64,000 bases of DNA from Chloroflexota bacterium (GCA_016234595.1 JACRBG010000017.1:1-64000), one strand, 5' to 3'; shown: positions 1 to 9,600, numbered from the stretch's first letter. Program-made: numbers and translations. The notes: generated by a model not told the origin, from the sequence alone.

Positions 1-1
1 C

Positions 2-1390
2 ACCCCCGTAGCCATGTTTTCGATGATTGGAGCCGCTGCGACCTTTACTTTCACCCGGATGTTGTTTTCACGCGCCGCCGCCTTGACCGCTGTGATTGTT
101 TTGGCAGTCTTTCCCTTCATGATTTTCCATGAACGTATGGCACTCACTGACCCACTCACGGCTTCGATTGTGATGCTGTCGCTGTGGTACAGCCTCGTCT
201 TGGCGAAACACCCATCCAAGCGTGGTGGTCTAATTTTGGGCGTAATGCTCAGTTTTATGATTGCCGCCAAAATCTTGTCCGTCCCCTTGTTAGCCATGCC
301 CGTTGCGGTGATGGCCCTGTTGGGTCAAAAGCCTTTCCAACTCAATAGAAATTGGCGTCAGCAAATCATTGACCTATGGAAACTCTATGGCCCAACCTTG
401 TTGCAAGCAGGCTTGGTTGTTGGGGTTATTTGGGGCGTCATCATGGGTTTCTATTTTATACATGGCATTTTGCGCCCCGAAGAATCGCGCCCATTAGTAG
501 ATGATTATTTGTACGGCCTGCCCGACAGTGACACCGTACTCGATGGCAATATGACCCATGTGGAAGAAGCCTTCCGCTATCTTTGGGGGCCATTGCTCAC
601 GGCCCTATGTTTTGCGGGTATGGGTGTACTGGCTTGGAAGCGTTGGCGCGAGGCAGCTTTATTGGTAGGCTGCATCCTTGCCGTGTGGCTACCCTTGATT
701 TTTGTGGCGCAGCGTCCCAATTCGCGCTATCTATCGGTCGTAGGCCATCTCTGGGTTATCTTGGCCGTAGGGGGGATGTTCATTCTCAAGGATGAACTGA
801 GCCGCCTTTTTAAGGCTAAACCCCTCAAATTCCTAGCATGGACACCCGTCGGCTTGTTAGGGTTGTGGGTAATTACCTTTGGCGCACCATTTACCTACCA
901 AAATATCTATGAACCCACGGCGCTTAAACTGCCAGAACGTGAAACGCACGGCTATTTCCGCAATTTTACAGGCTTTGCCCTGCGTGACGCTCTGCAATTG
1001 GTTGAAACACTGCCGCCCATCTCAGAAGGGACAGATCAGCGGGTCGTAGTTGGTATTATTCGCTCGTGCCCATTCTTACATTACCATATGGTCGAAGATG
1101 CCCCTATCAAAATTATCTGCCCACCCGAACGCGAAGTACGGCACGAAGTTTTGAACGCAGCCCTAGCGCAATATGGTGCTGTCTATATGTTCAATGAAGA
1201 ACTGCCACCCCCTCGCACCGACCTTGTTTTGCATAAGGAACGGATTGCCGGACGGGTGCAATGGTTGGCAACTTATCATCGTCCACACGGCGGTATCATT
1301 GTGGATGTGTATATAGTATATCCGGGGCAAATTCCAGTCAGTGGCGTCCGTACCACGCCTGATGACGAAGCTATGCCTTTGGTTAAGTAA
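2..1390 (+). CDS. GT39-type membrane glycosyltransferase, 5' end cut by window edge
   Basis: Multi-pass membrane protein of the GT-C superfamily (PMT/ArnT-like, GT39), expected to transfer a sugar from a polyprenyl-phosphate donor. The reading frame is open to the left edge: the codons before the first ATG (position 14) read TPVA, exactly matching TPVALF in the paralogue at 1502, so the true start lies outside the window and about 135 N-terminal residues are missing. The rest aligns with the paralogue along its length (ERxALxDxxTAS, LILGVxL, and a shared C-terminus ATYHRPH). Several hydrophobic helices are visible, followed by a soluble C-terminal part. The donor and acceptor cannot be told from sequence. 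Confidence 0.75.
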   Translation, partial: TPVAMFSMIGAAATFTFTRMLFSRAAALTAVIVLAVFPFMIFHERMALTDPLTASIVMLSLWYSLVLAKHPSKRGGLILGVMLSFMIAAKILSVPLLAMPVAVMALLGQKPFQLNRNWRQQIIDLWKLYGPTLLQAGLVVGVIWGVIMGFYFIHGILRPEESRPLVDDYLYGLPDSDTVLDGNMTHVEEAFRYLWGPLLTALCFAGMGVLAWKRWREAALLVGCILAVWLPLIFVAQRPNSRYLSVVGHLWVILAVGGMFILKDELSRLFKAKPLKFLAWTPVGLLGLWVITFGAPFTYQNIYEPTALKLPERETHGYFRNFTGFALRDALQLVETLPPISEGTDQRVVVGIIRSCPFLHYHMVEDAPIKIICPPEREVRHEVLNAALAQYGAVYMFNEELPPPRTDLVLHKERIAGRVQWLATYHRPHGGIIVDVYIVYPGQIPVSGVRTTPDDEAMPLVK

Positions 1391-1501
1391 ACCATATCAA
1401 AAAGCGGTGAATCACTATACATTTTTGAAAGGTCTATATTCACCATCTCGTTTCCAAAAGGGGCAGGTTGTCTTACAACAAGTACGGGAGACAGCCAGAT
1501 T

Positions 1502-3337
1502 ATGAACACATCAGGGAAGCAATCGGTTAATCAAGGCATTATTCCGCCAGTATCGAATATTGTGCTTGCACCGTCTCTCGGTCACGCAGGCGATGTTATG
1601 ACTCACCCAAGTTCAACTACCTATCAACCACGCGCTGCTACCGCCGAATATGAAGGCCTGCGCGTCTTTGTGGGATTGATGCCCGCTGTACTATTACTAC
1701 TCGGCTTTTTCTTTGTCCGGGCACATTTCATTGATGGCCCCATGCCTTACTTTGTAGATGAAATTCGCCATATCGAACGTGGGCGCATCGTATGGTCATT
1801 TTCGGATATGCAGACCAGCACCACGCCGGGTAAATTTTTGCTCTACTATTGGATCGGCCTCTTTGACCTACCCGCCCATTTGCCGGGTTGGCTAGCCCGT
1901 ACCCCCGTTGCCCTGTTCACCATGTTGGGTGCGGCTGGGACATTCGCTTTGGCTCGTTTGATGTTCTCACGCCAAACCGCCCTCCTTGCCCTTGCCATCT
2001 TGGGCATTTTCCCGTTTATGGTCTTCTATGAGCGTCTCGCCCTGAGCGATTCCATGACAGCGTCACTGGTAGTGCTGATGGTATGGTGGAGTTTAGTGAC
2101 TCTACGTCGGCCAACCGCCAAAAATGGGCTAATTTTGGGTGTCCTCTTGACCCTCATGTTAGCCGCTAAAATTTTGGCCGCCCCATTGGTGGCTATGCCC
2201 GTTCTGGCCGTTATCCTCCTGAGTAAACAGGGCTTTACCTCGCGGTTCAATTTGCGTCAACAGGCCATTGAAGCATGGCGAGCCTATCATAAACCCCTGC
2301 TGTGTGCGTTTATTTTGACCGGACTTATATGGGCACTCATTTTAGGTTTCTATAAATATCGGCAAATCACTGACCCCGCTGGAACCAGCCCAATTGTTGA
2401 TCGCTATCTGTACGAAGGGGCGCGATCCAATTTACATATGGCCCAGCAGCTATCCATCAGCGGGCGATTGATTAGCAACATCCGACGCACCGGTGAGGTG
2501 ATTTTCTATTTATGGGGGCCACTTTTGGCAGTGCTCACCCTCATTTCGCTGCCCATCTTATGGCGAAAACATCAGCGCGAAATGGTGTACTTATTGGCGG
2601 GGATTGTCCTGCTATGGGGCACAGTGATTTTTTCGGCGGGACGCTTAACCACCCGCTATATGATGCCTGTTGGACACCTCTGGGTCATTTTAATTGCGGC
2701 AGGGGTGTTAGCGTTGCAATCGGAAATGATTCGACGCGAAGGACGTTGGCGCACTTTTTCATGGACACCGTTGGCAATCCTATTGATTTGGGCCATCACA
2801 TTTGGGGGGCCATTCTACAATCGACTGGTTGAAAATCCCGCCCAACTTGCCTTGCCAGAACGCGACACCTACGAATATTTCCAAAACCAAACGGGTTATG
2901 CTGTGCGCGACGTATTGCAGGATGTTGCCCAGATGCCCATGATTTCTAGCAACACCGACGTGCCGATTATATTTGGCATGGTCAGAACCTGCTCTTTCCT
3001 CGGTAGCCATATCTCGGCAGACGTCTATAACAGCCTGCGGATTGTTTGCAGCCCCGAATATACCACATGGCCGGGACGCGATTGGCCCGATAATGTGATG
3101 CGTTATACTTATCTCAATAGCCTGTTAGCTGAACATGGGCCGATTTATTTGATGGTGGAAGAATTTCCAGATGAGAAAGACAACCAATTCCTGAAGATTG
3201 ACCCGCGTATTTTGCAAGGACGTATGGAATGGGTTGCCACCTATCATCGCCCGCATAATGGCGTACAGGTTAGCCTATATATCGTTTATCCACAGGGCCA
3301 ACTTATGAGTAATCTGAGGCCCTCACCAGAAAATTAA
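1502..3337 (+). CDS. GT39-type membrane glycosyltransferase (tandem paralogue)
   Basis: 611-residue membrane protein of the same GT-C/GT39 type as the gene before it. After a roughly 55-residue cytoplasmic N-terminus comes a first helix (about 58-75). A periplasmic loop then carries Asp86-Glu87 (VDEIRH), the acidic pair where GT39 enzymes place their catalytic residue, and TPGKF, also typical of the first large loop. Many further hydrophobic helices follow to about residue 440, then a soluble C-terminal domain ending in ATYHRPH and YIVYP, shared with the upstream paralogue. The 111-bp gap from the previous stop suggests cotranscription. Role inferred as lipid-linked sugar transfer to envelope glycans or proteins; the substrate is unknown. 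Confidence 0.75.
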   Translation: MNTSGKQSVNQGIIPPVSNIVLAPSLGHAGDVMTHPSSTTYQPRAATAEYEGLRVFVGLMPAVLLLLGFFFVRAHFIDGPMPYFVDEIRHIERGRIVWSFSDMQTSTTPGKFLLYYWIGLFDLPAHLPGWLARTPVALFTMLGAAGTFALARLMFSRQTALLALAILGIFPFMVFYERLALSDSMTASLVVLMVWWSLVTLRRPTAKNGLILGVLLTLMLAAKILAAPLVAMPVLAVILLSKQGFTSRFNLRQQAIEAWRAYHKPLLCAFILTGLIWALILGFYKYRQITDPAGTSPIVDRYLYEGARSNLHMAQQLSISGRLISNIRRTGEVIFYLWGPLLAVLTLISLPILWRKHQREMVYLLAGIVLLWGTVIFSAGRLTTRYMMPVGHLWVILIAAGVLALQSEMIRREGRWRTFSWTPLAILLIWAITFGGPFYNRLVENPAQLALPERDTYEYFQNQTGYAVRDVLQDVAQMPMISSNTDVPIIFGMVRTCSFLGSHISADVYNSLRIVCSPEYTTWPGRDWPDNVMRYTYLNSLLAEHGPIYLMVEEFPDEKDNQFLKIDPRILQGRMEWVATYHRPHNGVQVSLYIVYPQGQLMSNLRPSPEN

Positions 3338-3344
3338 ACTTTTT

Positions 3345-4262
3345 ATGGAAACCCGTACCCTAATTGTGGTGAACCCGAACGCTGGCAGTGGTCGCGCTGG
3401 TAAATTGTGGCATCAAATTGAGCCAATGTTGTGGAAAGAACTTGGGGAATTGGTTGTCGCCATCACCCAGCGCCCCGAAGACGTAGCCGAACATCTCGAC
3501 AAAGCCCGCGCTGCTGGTATTTCGCGGGTGATTGCCATTGGCGGCGATGGAACAAACCACGCCCTTGTCAATGCCATTCAAGCCCTAGCCAAGACTGACC
3601 CCACTGCCCCACCCATGGTTTTTGGGCAATTACCCATTGGCACAGGCCGCGACTTTTCGCGCACTCTCAACATTCCGGTTGACCCCGAAGCCGCTGTCAA
3701 ATGGATTACCCAAGCCAACCCCAAACCACTGGATTTAGGGCATCTGAGTTATGATGACGCCAATCGTTATTTTTTGAATATCGCCAGCGCCGGTATCGGG
3801 GGTGAGGTTGACCGTCGCGTTAATGCCCGCACCAAGCGCCGCCCTTGGACATTCAAATGGGCAACCGTCCAATCCTTGCTGAGTTATAGCCCCAATAAAG
3901 TCAAAGTCATGGTGGATGGGGCCACATGGTACGAGGGCAAGGTGTGGTCAATTGTGGTAGCAAATGGCCGGATGTTTGGGCATGGCATGTTGATTGCCCC
4001 TAAGGCCGAAATTGACGACGGACTTTTTGATGTAGTCCTCATCGAAGATACGCCGCGCTTATCTGCCATTATCGCCCTAAATTCCGTCTACAGCGGTAAG
4101 CATTTACTACGGGACGACGTGCATTATAAGCAAGGCAAAGTCGTCACGGTGGAATGTCAGGGCAGCCCAATCAGCCTAGATATTGACGGCGAACATGCTG
4201 CTGGCAATCATCTGAATTTTTCGGTTGAGCCGGGGGCGCTTAACATGCTCGTCAGTGGATAA
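3345..4262 (+). CDS. Diacylglycerol kinase / YegS-like lipid kinase
   Basis: 305 residues, normal for the DagK/YegS/BmrU family of lipid kinases. Seen: an N-terminal VVNPNAGSG strand-turn; the nucleotide-binding GGDGTN motif at residues 66-71; PIGTGRDFSR, the family's PxGTxNDF equivalent; and a C-terminal beta-rich half with DGE. The family phosphorylates diacylglycerol or related lipids with ATP at the inner membrane face. It starts 7 bp after the glycosyltransferase stop and so is probably in the same operon, where recycling of diacylglycerol or supply of a lipid carrier would fit. Substrate specificity is not visible. Confidence 0.85.
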   Translation: METRTLIVVNPNAGSGRAGKLWHQIEPMLWKELGELVVAITQRPEDVAEHLDKARAAGISRVIAIGGDGTNHALVNAIQALAKTDPTAPPMVFGQLPIGTGRDFSRTLNIPVDPEAAVKWITQANPKPLDLGHLSYDDANRYFLNIASAGIGGEVDRRVNARTKRRPWTFKWATVQSLLSYSPNKVKVMVDGATWYEGKVWSIVVANGRMFGHGMLIAPKAEIDDGLFDVVLIEDTPRLSAIIALNSVYSGKHLLRDDVHYKQGKVVTVECQGSPISLDIDGEHAAGNHLNFSVEPGALNMLVSG

Positions 4263-4273
4263 GAGGTTTGTTT

Positions 4274-4939
4274 ATGCGCCGATTTTCGCAACTTTCAAAA
4301 CTTTCCGTCGCCCTTATACTGGTTCTGCTCTGGGCAGCCTGTGGCAAGGACAATAAAACCGAAAAAAAGTCCCCGACCCCAACGCCAACCCTTAGTATTG
4401 TGACGGATTTTACTGGCCCTATTCTCAATTCCAACACTAGTGGGTCAGGTGAAGCCTGTGGCGAAGCCGACCCCAATAATCCAAATGCTGGCTGTGGTGC
4501 ACCCCAAACTTCATCTATCGAAGATTCGGGGAGTAGCGTCCCTCTCCCGCTCACCGAACAAACGGCGTTTGGTTTGACCATTGGTATACCAGAAGGCTTT
4601 ACCCCAGTCGAACTCAGCAATCGCTTGTTGATTAGCGCCACCGACGCAGCCGCCACCCCCGGCGATTTTACAGTGGTCATTCGGCACGCTACGGCTGAGG
4701 AATTATCGGGCTATCTCGCCCAAATTACTGATCTCGACACCACCCAAAAAATTGACCGCCAAAGCCGCACCTTAACAGGTTATAGCATTGCTTATGGTGA
4801 ACGTGGTGAGGTGGCCGTGTTTGATTTAGGGAGCGGTCAGTCGCTGTTTATCAATGGGTTTGCCGCGCCGGGGTCTTGGGGCATATATAGCGCAACTTTT
4901 GAGAAAATGTTGGATTCCATAGAGCTGGCCTCCAATTAG
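4274..4939 (+). CDS. Secreted lipoprotein, unknown function
   Basis: About 221 residues. The N-terminus MRRF followed by a hydrophobic stretch and LLWAAC gives a lipobox with Cys23, so an anchored lipoprotein is predicted. I chose ATG 4274 because AAGAGG lies 7 bp upstream; a TTG six bases earlier is the alternative. After the Cys comes a charged, Thr/Pro linker (PTPTPTLS), then a domain starting near FGLTIGIPEGF that resembles, weakly, the P-x-W/F domain seen in other secreted proteins of this window (5223, 37585, 38973). It follows the lipid kinase by 11 bp and is closed by the terminator at 4948. Function unknown. Confidence 0.7.
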   Translation: MRRFSQLSKLSVALILVLLWAACGKDNKTEKKSPTPTPTLSIVTDFTGPILNSNTSGSGEACGEADPNNPNAGCGAPQTSSIEDSGSSVPLPLTEQTAFGLTIGIPEGFTPVELSNRLLISATDAAATPGDFTVVIRHATAEELSGYLAQITDLDTTQKIDRQSRTLTGYSIAYGERGEVAVFDLGSGQSLFINGFAAPGSWGIYSATFEKMLDSIELASN

Positions 4940-4947
4940 AAACAAAA

Positions 4948-4984
4948 CGAGGTATTCCTCAATTTCAGAATACCCCGTTTTTTT
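4948..4984. terminator. Bidirectional intrinsic terminator
   Basis: Ten-base arms (4948-4957 and 4968-4977, one A/C mismatch) form a hairpin followed by seven T on the plus strand. On the minus strand the same hairpin is followed by TTTTGTTT, so it can end both the lipoprotein operon and the convergent tRNA-Gln transcript. Confidence 0.8.
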
Positions 4985-4991
4985 GCTTTTG

Positions 4992-5063
4992 CTGGGAGAC
5001 CTGGACTCGAACCAGGACTGATGGATCCAAAGTCCACTGTTCTGCCGATTAAACTATCTCCCA
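4992..5063 (-). tRNA. tRNA-Gln (anticodon TTG)
   Basis: Seventy-two bases on the minus strand fold as a tRNA. The acceptor arms are TGGGAGA/TCTCCCA with discriminator G. The anticodon arm is GTGGA-CTTTGGA-TCCAT with TTG at the centre of the seven-base loop. The T arm is CCTGG-TTCGAGT-CCAGG. The T1-A72 first pair and G73 are typical of glutamine tRNAs. No CCA is encoded, so it must be added post-transcriptionally. Confidence 0.95.
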
Positions 5064-5077
5064 TCACGAACGCTCTC

Positions 5078-5107
5078 ATTTTACCACATGCTGTCAACCC
5101 TACTCAA
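5078..5107 (-). promoter_or_regulatory. Candidate sigma-70 promoter for tRNA-Gln
   Basis: On the minus strand TTGAGT, an 18-bp spacer and TAAAAT precede the tRNA 5' end by about 15 bp, an expected distance for a tRNA promoter. The -35 box is only a partial match. Confidence 0.4.
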
Positions 5108-5222
5108 TAGTCTGAATCCATTTAATAAAATTTCATTTAACGCCATATCCAATGGTTGCCGACTGGCAAAAACCGCAACATAATCTAATAGAAATTACAA
5201 AATAACCAAAGGAATTTGAGGA

Positions 5223-7196
5223 ATGATCTTTTCTTTCCACAAAAGAACTTTTTCCCATCGGCTTGTTATATTAATGCTCCTAACCAGCCTTCTCGTTGCT
5301 AATCAATGGTCGCATGTGGATGCTAGTCCGCATTCTCAAGGCCCCCTCACCCAATATGTCCAAAGCAGTGATGGGCGTGTGTCCCTATTGTTGCCAGATA
5401 CTTGGACATACACCGATGTGGCGGCCAGCGAAAATATCTTGACCTATGGCGAGTCGGTGGACGCTGTAACGGGTCGCCTCAATGATGCACGGGGTCAAAC
5501 GGGCCTCATTGTCGGGAACGGCGGAACGATTATCCTACAGAATGTGGCCGATTATGGTTACACAGTAGCCTCAACAGATATTTTGAAATCATTGATGGAC
5601 TCTGTATTACTACAGCTTCAAAATGCGGGCGGGACTATACTCGAAGACGCTCAGGAAGTCGAAATTAACTCTGGTCAAACGATTGTCCTTGCGATAATTG
5701 CCACTGCTGGCGAACATGGCTATGCGGCGGTACTTGGCTCTGGGGATACCATCGCCATTATGACCGCAACCGGTACTCCTAGCACATGGGAAGCCAACCG
5801 TGATTTACTGTACTCAATCATTCAAAATGTCCATATTCCCGCCGAAGAAGCGACAACTAATAATTCACCGGATGAAGGCGCTACAGGAGGAGGTACTACG
5901 GTCGTTCGCGCCACCGATGGCAGTTTATCTATCGCTATTCCGACCGGCTGGAGTTTCAAAGACGAAATCACCGACAATCAGATTTTCGTTTTTGGTGAAA
6001 CCGGGGCCGAAACAGAAAATCGTTCGGTTTTTTGGATTTCCAATGAACAGGTGGTGGTTGGGGGGAGTGGTGGGTTAATCTCCTCGCGTAGCGTTGAGGA
6101 AGTGGGTTTAGACCTTACCACAACTGATATTGAGAGCGCCACAGATACTTTTGTCGGAAATCTAGGGGTCACAGTGATTGAACCCAAACAGGCGCTGACG
6201 GTCAACAATGCTTCCGGGGCTTATGTGGTTGCCGATTGGGGTCAACAACGCGGCTATTTAGCGTTTATCGTCTTTGGCGATACGTTGGCAATCGTTTATA
6301 TATCCGATACCCCAGCCAATTTCGAAACCTCACGCAATACCTTATTGACCATTCTCGAATCGCTCCGTATGCCTGCTGAAATTGCTGCGCCACCTACCGC
6401 CGGGACGGGCAATCCCAATAATAATGCAACACCCAGCAGCGGCGGCACAGGCTTAGGGGGTGTCCTAGGTAGTACCGGCAATCAAGGCACATCCGATATT
6501 CCTCTACCCCAGTCCCTACGCAATGAAGAAGGCACCCTTGAGGTATTACTACCCGAAGATTGGCAGACATATGTCGCGCCTAGTGACGAAGCCTTTGTCG
6601 CTGGTGGAGATACCATCTTTTTTGCCAGCAATCAAGTTGAAATCGGTGTTTTACGGAACTCAGGTAGCCCTACAGCGGCGGGTGGGGTCATCATCTTCTT
6701 TGATCGTATCTTGATAGATACCACATCAAGTCTAACGCCGGAACAGATTTTGCCTTTGCTTGACTCGCCTAATCTTACAGGACGCTCCGATACCCAAACG
6801 GATACTATCAATGGCAACGAGGCGATCTGGTATGAGTTTAATCAAGATGTCCCCAATCCTACGCATGGTTATTGGGTCGTCTTTGTATTTGAAGACAAAC
6901 TAGCATTGATGGCCTTGCGCACACCACCCAGCGATTGGGAACAATCCGGGCCCATTTTAGAAGCCATTTTCAAATCAGTTCGTTATAACCCCAGCGGTTT
7001 AACCGGTCTTGGCAGCACTGGGGGTTTGGGTGGTTTAGGTGAGACAACTGCTACCCCTGTCCCATTGCGACCCGGTGGTTCTACCCCCACCCCTACTCAA
7101 CTCCCTGCCAGCCCTACCCCAACTACGGGTTCAGGTCAACTCCAAACCACCCCCGGTGGTCCAACCCCCACGCCCACTTTATCCTCAGTCGGGTAA
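5223..7196 (+). CDS. Secreted protein with three related P-x-W domains and Thr/Pro tail
   Basis: 657 residues with an N-terminal signal peptide (hydrophobic core about 14-27, likely cleaved near VDAS). The mature part holds three divergent copies of one domain, beginning about residue 47 (SSDGRVSLLLPDTW), 228 (ATDGSLSIAIPTGW) and 433 (NEEGTLEVLLPEDW). Each is followed by a strand-rich region ending in an S..-I..S(L/V)R(M/Y) helix. This pattern resembles PsbP/Mog1-like alpha-beta folds, but I cannot confirm that. Gly/Thr/Pro linkers separate the copies, and the C-terminus (about 620-657) is a Thr/Pro low-complexity tail. AAAGGA sits 9 bp before the ATG. The same domain occurs singly in the DsbA-like lipoprotein and twice in the protein at 38973. 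Function unknown; probably extracytoplasmic. Confidence 0.75.
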   Translation: MIFSFHKRTFSHRLVILMLLTSLLVANQWSHVDASPHSQGPLTQYVQSSDGRVSLLLPDTWTYTDVAASENILTYGESVDAVTGRLNDARGQTGLIVGNGGTIILQNVADYGYTVASTDILKSLMDSVLLQLQNAGGTILEDAQEVEINSGQTIVLAIIATAGEHGYAAVLGSGDTIAIMTATGTPSTWEANRDLLYSIIQNVHIPAEEATTNNSPDEGATGGGTTVVRATDGSLSIAIPTGWSFKDEITDNQIFVFGETGAETENRSVFWISNEQVVVGGSGGLISSRSVEEVGLDLTTTDIESATDTFVGNLGVTVIEPKQALTVNNASGAYVVADWGQQRGYLAFIVFGDTLAIVYISDTPANFETSRNTLLTILESLRMPAEIAAPPTAGTGNPNNNATPSSGGTGLGGVLGSTGNQGTSDIPLPQSLRNEEGTLEVLLPEDWQTYVAPSDEAFVAGGDTIFFASNQVEIGVLRNSGSPTAAGGVIIFFDRILIDTTSSLTPEQILPLLDSPNLTGRSDTQTDTINGNEAIWYEFNQDVPNPTHGYWVVFVFEDKLALMALRTPPSDWEQSGPILEAIFKSVRYNPSGLTGLGSTGGLGGLGETTATPVPLRPGGSTPTPTQLPASPTPTTGSGQLQTTPGGPTPTPTLSSVG

Positions 7197-7207
7197 GTTA
7201 AATAATC

Positions 7208-7238
7208 GAGGGCAGATCATCGTTATTGACCTGCCCTC
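7208..7238. terminator. Convergent-gene hairpin
   Basis: Perfect 8-bp arms GAGGGCAG/CTGCCCTC (7208-7215, 7231-7238) lie between the stops of two convergent genes. Neither flank has a strong T tract, so termination is likely rather than certain. Confidence 0.55.
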
Positions 7239-7269
7239 TCTCAAAAACAGCCTTAAAACAGTAATTTCA

Positions 7270-8055
7270 CTATTGGGGCGGCAAAAAGGCCTGCACATTA
7301 AAGGTCGCTTCGACCTGATTGGGAATGGTTGGGTCAATATGATTGTCTGCGATAAACGCTTCCACCGCCGCGATGCCTTCAGCGATTTGCTCATCGGTCA
7401 TACGCCACGTTTGTGACCACTTGCGCTCCCGCAGGTGCTGTACATAGGTCAAAGGTGAACGTTCAGTGACATAGAGATGACGCAGTTCTGGCCCAATGGC
7501 CCGCCACCCTGCCTCAGGTAAAAACGCTTGGCGCTTTTCCCATGAAATACCCCTAGAAACATCGTGGAAATGACTGATCGCATCGCGCCAAGTCCTCTCC
7601 AAACTATTTTCAGACCCTCGATCATTCCAACCATGCAGTAGCATCGCCCCCGGACGCAGTACCCGCGCTATTTCTTGCAGCACATCAGGATAGTTGGGAA
7701 TGAGATGAAACACATGCACCGCGATGACCGCATCCAATGAGTGGGTTGCAAAGGGTAAATGAGCCGCATTGCCCTCAATCAAGGTAATCTGTTCTCCGCC
7801 CTTTTTCTGACGAAGCCGCTGCATCATTGCCAGCGAAATATCGAGACCTATATAGGTCTCAACTTTGGGCGCTAGTGGCAGGGCAATTCGCCCCGTCCCC
7901 ACGCCAATCTCCAGAACTCGACTACGGTTAGTTAAATTGCCTGCCTCTACAAATAAATTGACGGCTTGTTGCTCGACCCCCGGTGGAAATCCACGAGTCT
8001 CATCATAGTAATCAGCAGCGCGATCAAAGGAAACGTATTGGGGGGTAGCCTGCAT
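7270..8055 (-). CDS. Class I SAM-dependent methyltransferase
   Basis: 261 residues, a Methyltransf_11/UbiE-like enzyme. Motif I is VLEIGVGTGRIALPLA, motif II is IGLDIS (acidic ribose binder), and motif III/IV is EGNAAHLPFATHSLDAV, followed by VHVFHLIPNY, the usual post-motif helix. Start chosen at ATG 8055 because AGGAGG lies 6 bp upstream; a longer frame to 8100 would overlap the neighbour without a better site. It follows the zinc-ribbon gene by 16 bp and is probably cotranscribed with it. The methyl acceptor cannot be deduced. Confidence 0.85.
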   Translation of the reverse strand: MQATPQYVSFDRAADYYDETRGFPPGVEQQAVNLFVEAGNLTNRSRVLEIGVGTGRIALPLAPKVETYIGLDISLAMMQRLRQKKGGEQITLIEGNAAHLPFATHSLDAVIAVHVFHLIPNYPDVLQEIARVLRPGAMLLHGWNDRGSENSLERTWRDAISHFHDVSRGISWEKRQAFLPEAGWRAIGPELRHLYVTERSPLTYVQHLRERKWSQTWRMTDEQIAEGIAAVEAFIADNHIDPTIPNQVEATFNVQAFLPPQ

Positions 8056-8071
8056 CGTTAACCTCCTAAAC

Positions 8072-9508
8072 TCACCAAAAACCGGGCAATGGGGAAACAT
8101 CTACATGATAGGCGGCAGCCTGAACATAGCTAACCACCGCGACAGCCGCGCCACCCAAAGTGCCAATAGCTGCCAGCACAAATAATATACCCAATACTAA
8201 TACAATGAGCCGCACCATTTCCACATCGGCTTGGCTAATAGCGGCCTCATTCGCCGTACTTTGAAAAAAGGTGACTTCAGGATAGGCTTTTTCCAGTTCC
8301 GCCTCGTATTGATTGCCGATGACATAGGCTGCTACCACCAGCATCAAAAACAGCAGCAATGACACCACCGCCAATATAATCCCGATAACACCCCAGCGTC
8401 GGGCCGAACGCCAGCGTCGGATGCGAACATGCGCCGCCCCTGAACCATCTTCAAAAACATAGCCATCTGGCTCTAGGAAAATGGTTACTTTGTCTTTGCG
8501 GAAACCCGAAAAGAGCAGAATAAGGCAGTACCATACAAAACCAATGACACTCATCACCGCAGCCGCCCACCAAATCAGGCCTAGCCGTTTACCATAGGCC
8601 AAAGTGATTTTGCCCGGGCCTTCGCCTTTAAGCTGATAGCCACCATTTAAATAAATCTGGGTACGCTGTCTCAGCCAATAATCCGATGGGCCGCTTGGCA
8701 TACCCCAATTTTGCATAGGGTTGGGACGGGCCGGCGCAGCATAAGCCATTGTTGGTGGCATCGCTTGCATTGGGGGTGCAGTATAAGGCGCTCGCGGGAT
8801 TGGCATAGGTTGAGGTACAGGCGGCGCATACTGGGGCATATAAGCTTGCGGGGTGGGCGCAGGCTGACGGCTAATGGGATGTGATGCCGTATCCGCTGGC
8901 ATGGTGACCGCCCCACGAATCGGAGTCGCCGAGGGCGAGGGTGGCTGCTGAAAAAATTCCGTCCGCGCCTCAGAAAAGCCAACAGGGGGCTTCTCATCTA
9001 CCATCGTCTTCATGCCCATAGGGGGCGCAACAGGCGGCTGGAACTCACTCGGTGTTGAATCCACAATCCCAACCGGTTCACTATCTTCTTGGAGAACAGC
9101 CGGGGGTTCATCTTCCGCCCCAACAATGGTCTGTGCCTGAAAAATAGAGGCTGACGGTGGTTCTGCCTTAAATTCAGCAGGCGGTTCACTTAAAACGCGC
9201 TCAAGTTCAGCCGTTGGGGGGTCAAGGTCATATTGTGGCTGGGAATCAATGACGGTCGCCATTGGTACATAGGCTGGTTCTGCCTTAGGTGCTTCGGGTG
9301 CAGCAGGCAAAACTTGATCATCAAGCACAGTCCGTGCCTGATAATCGGGTTCCATACCAACTACCGTTTTAATGGCCCCATCTACGGCTTCATCTGGCGC
9401 TGGCAGTGCAGAAATATCCTCTAATAGTCCATCACAACGAGGGCATCTTTTGGTATCGCCGCTGACTGCTGCCCCACAATGTGGACAGATACGAAGTTCT
9501 GATGGCAA
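8072..9508 (-). CDS. Zinc-ribbon membrane protein with repeated TVxD/G motifs
   Basis: 478 residues, TTG start with GAGGAGG about 6 bp upstream. Residues 1-30 form a zinc ribbon (Cys8, Cys11, Cys22, Cys25). Residues 40-185 are acidic, Pro-rich and carry a recurring short motif: KTVVG (Thr48), RTVLDD (Thr60), ATVIDS (Thr85), QTIVGA (Thr127), KTMVDE (Thr168). Residues 190-270 are Pro/Met/Gln-rich. The C-terminal half has three membrane helices (about 300-330, 365-395, 425-465). The layout, a cytosolic ribbon plus disordered linker tethered to the membrane, suggests a scaffold. The T-x-x-D/G motifs resemble phosphothreonine sites read by FHA domains. No family name recognised. Confidence 0.7.
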   Translation of the reverse strand: MPSELRICPHCGAAVSGDTKRCPRCDGLLEDISALPAPDEAVDGAIKTVVGMEPDYQARTVLDDQVLPAAPEAPKAEPAYVPMATVIDSQPQYDLDPPTAELERVLSEPPAEFKAEPPSASIFQAQTIVGAEDEPPAVLQEDSEPVGIVDSTPSEFQPPVAPPMGMKTMVDEKPPVGFSEARTEFFQQPPSPSATPIRGAVTMPADTASHPISRQPAPTPQAYMPQYAPPVPQPMPIPRAPYTAPPMQAMPPTMAYAAPARPNPMQNWGMPSGPSDYWLRQRTQIYLNGGYQLKGEGPGKITLAYGKRLGLIWWAAAVMSVIGFVWYCLILLFSGFRKDKVTIFLEPDGYVFEDGSGAAHVRIRRWRSARRWGVIGIILAVVSLLLFLMLVVAAYVIGNQYEAELEKAYPEVTFFQSTANEAAISQADVEMVRLIVLVLGILFVLAAIGTLGGAAVAVVSYVQAAAYHVDVSPLPGFW

Positions 9509-9600
9509 CTTGGCCTCCTCAGAAAATTAAATACTCAGAACCATTGTACGACGAGAAAGATGAATTGAGTGTCGCCAGCCAAGAGGCGTAGGCGACAAAA

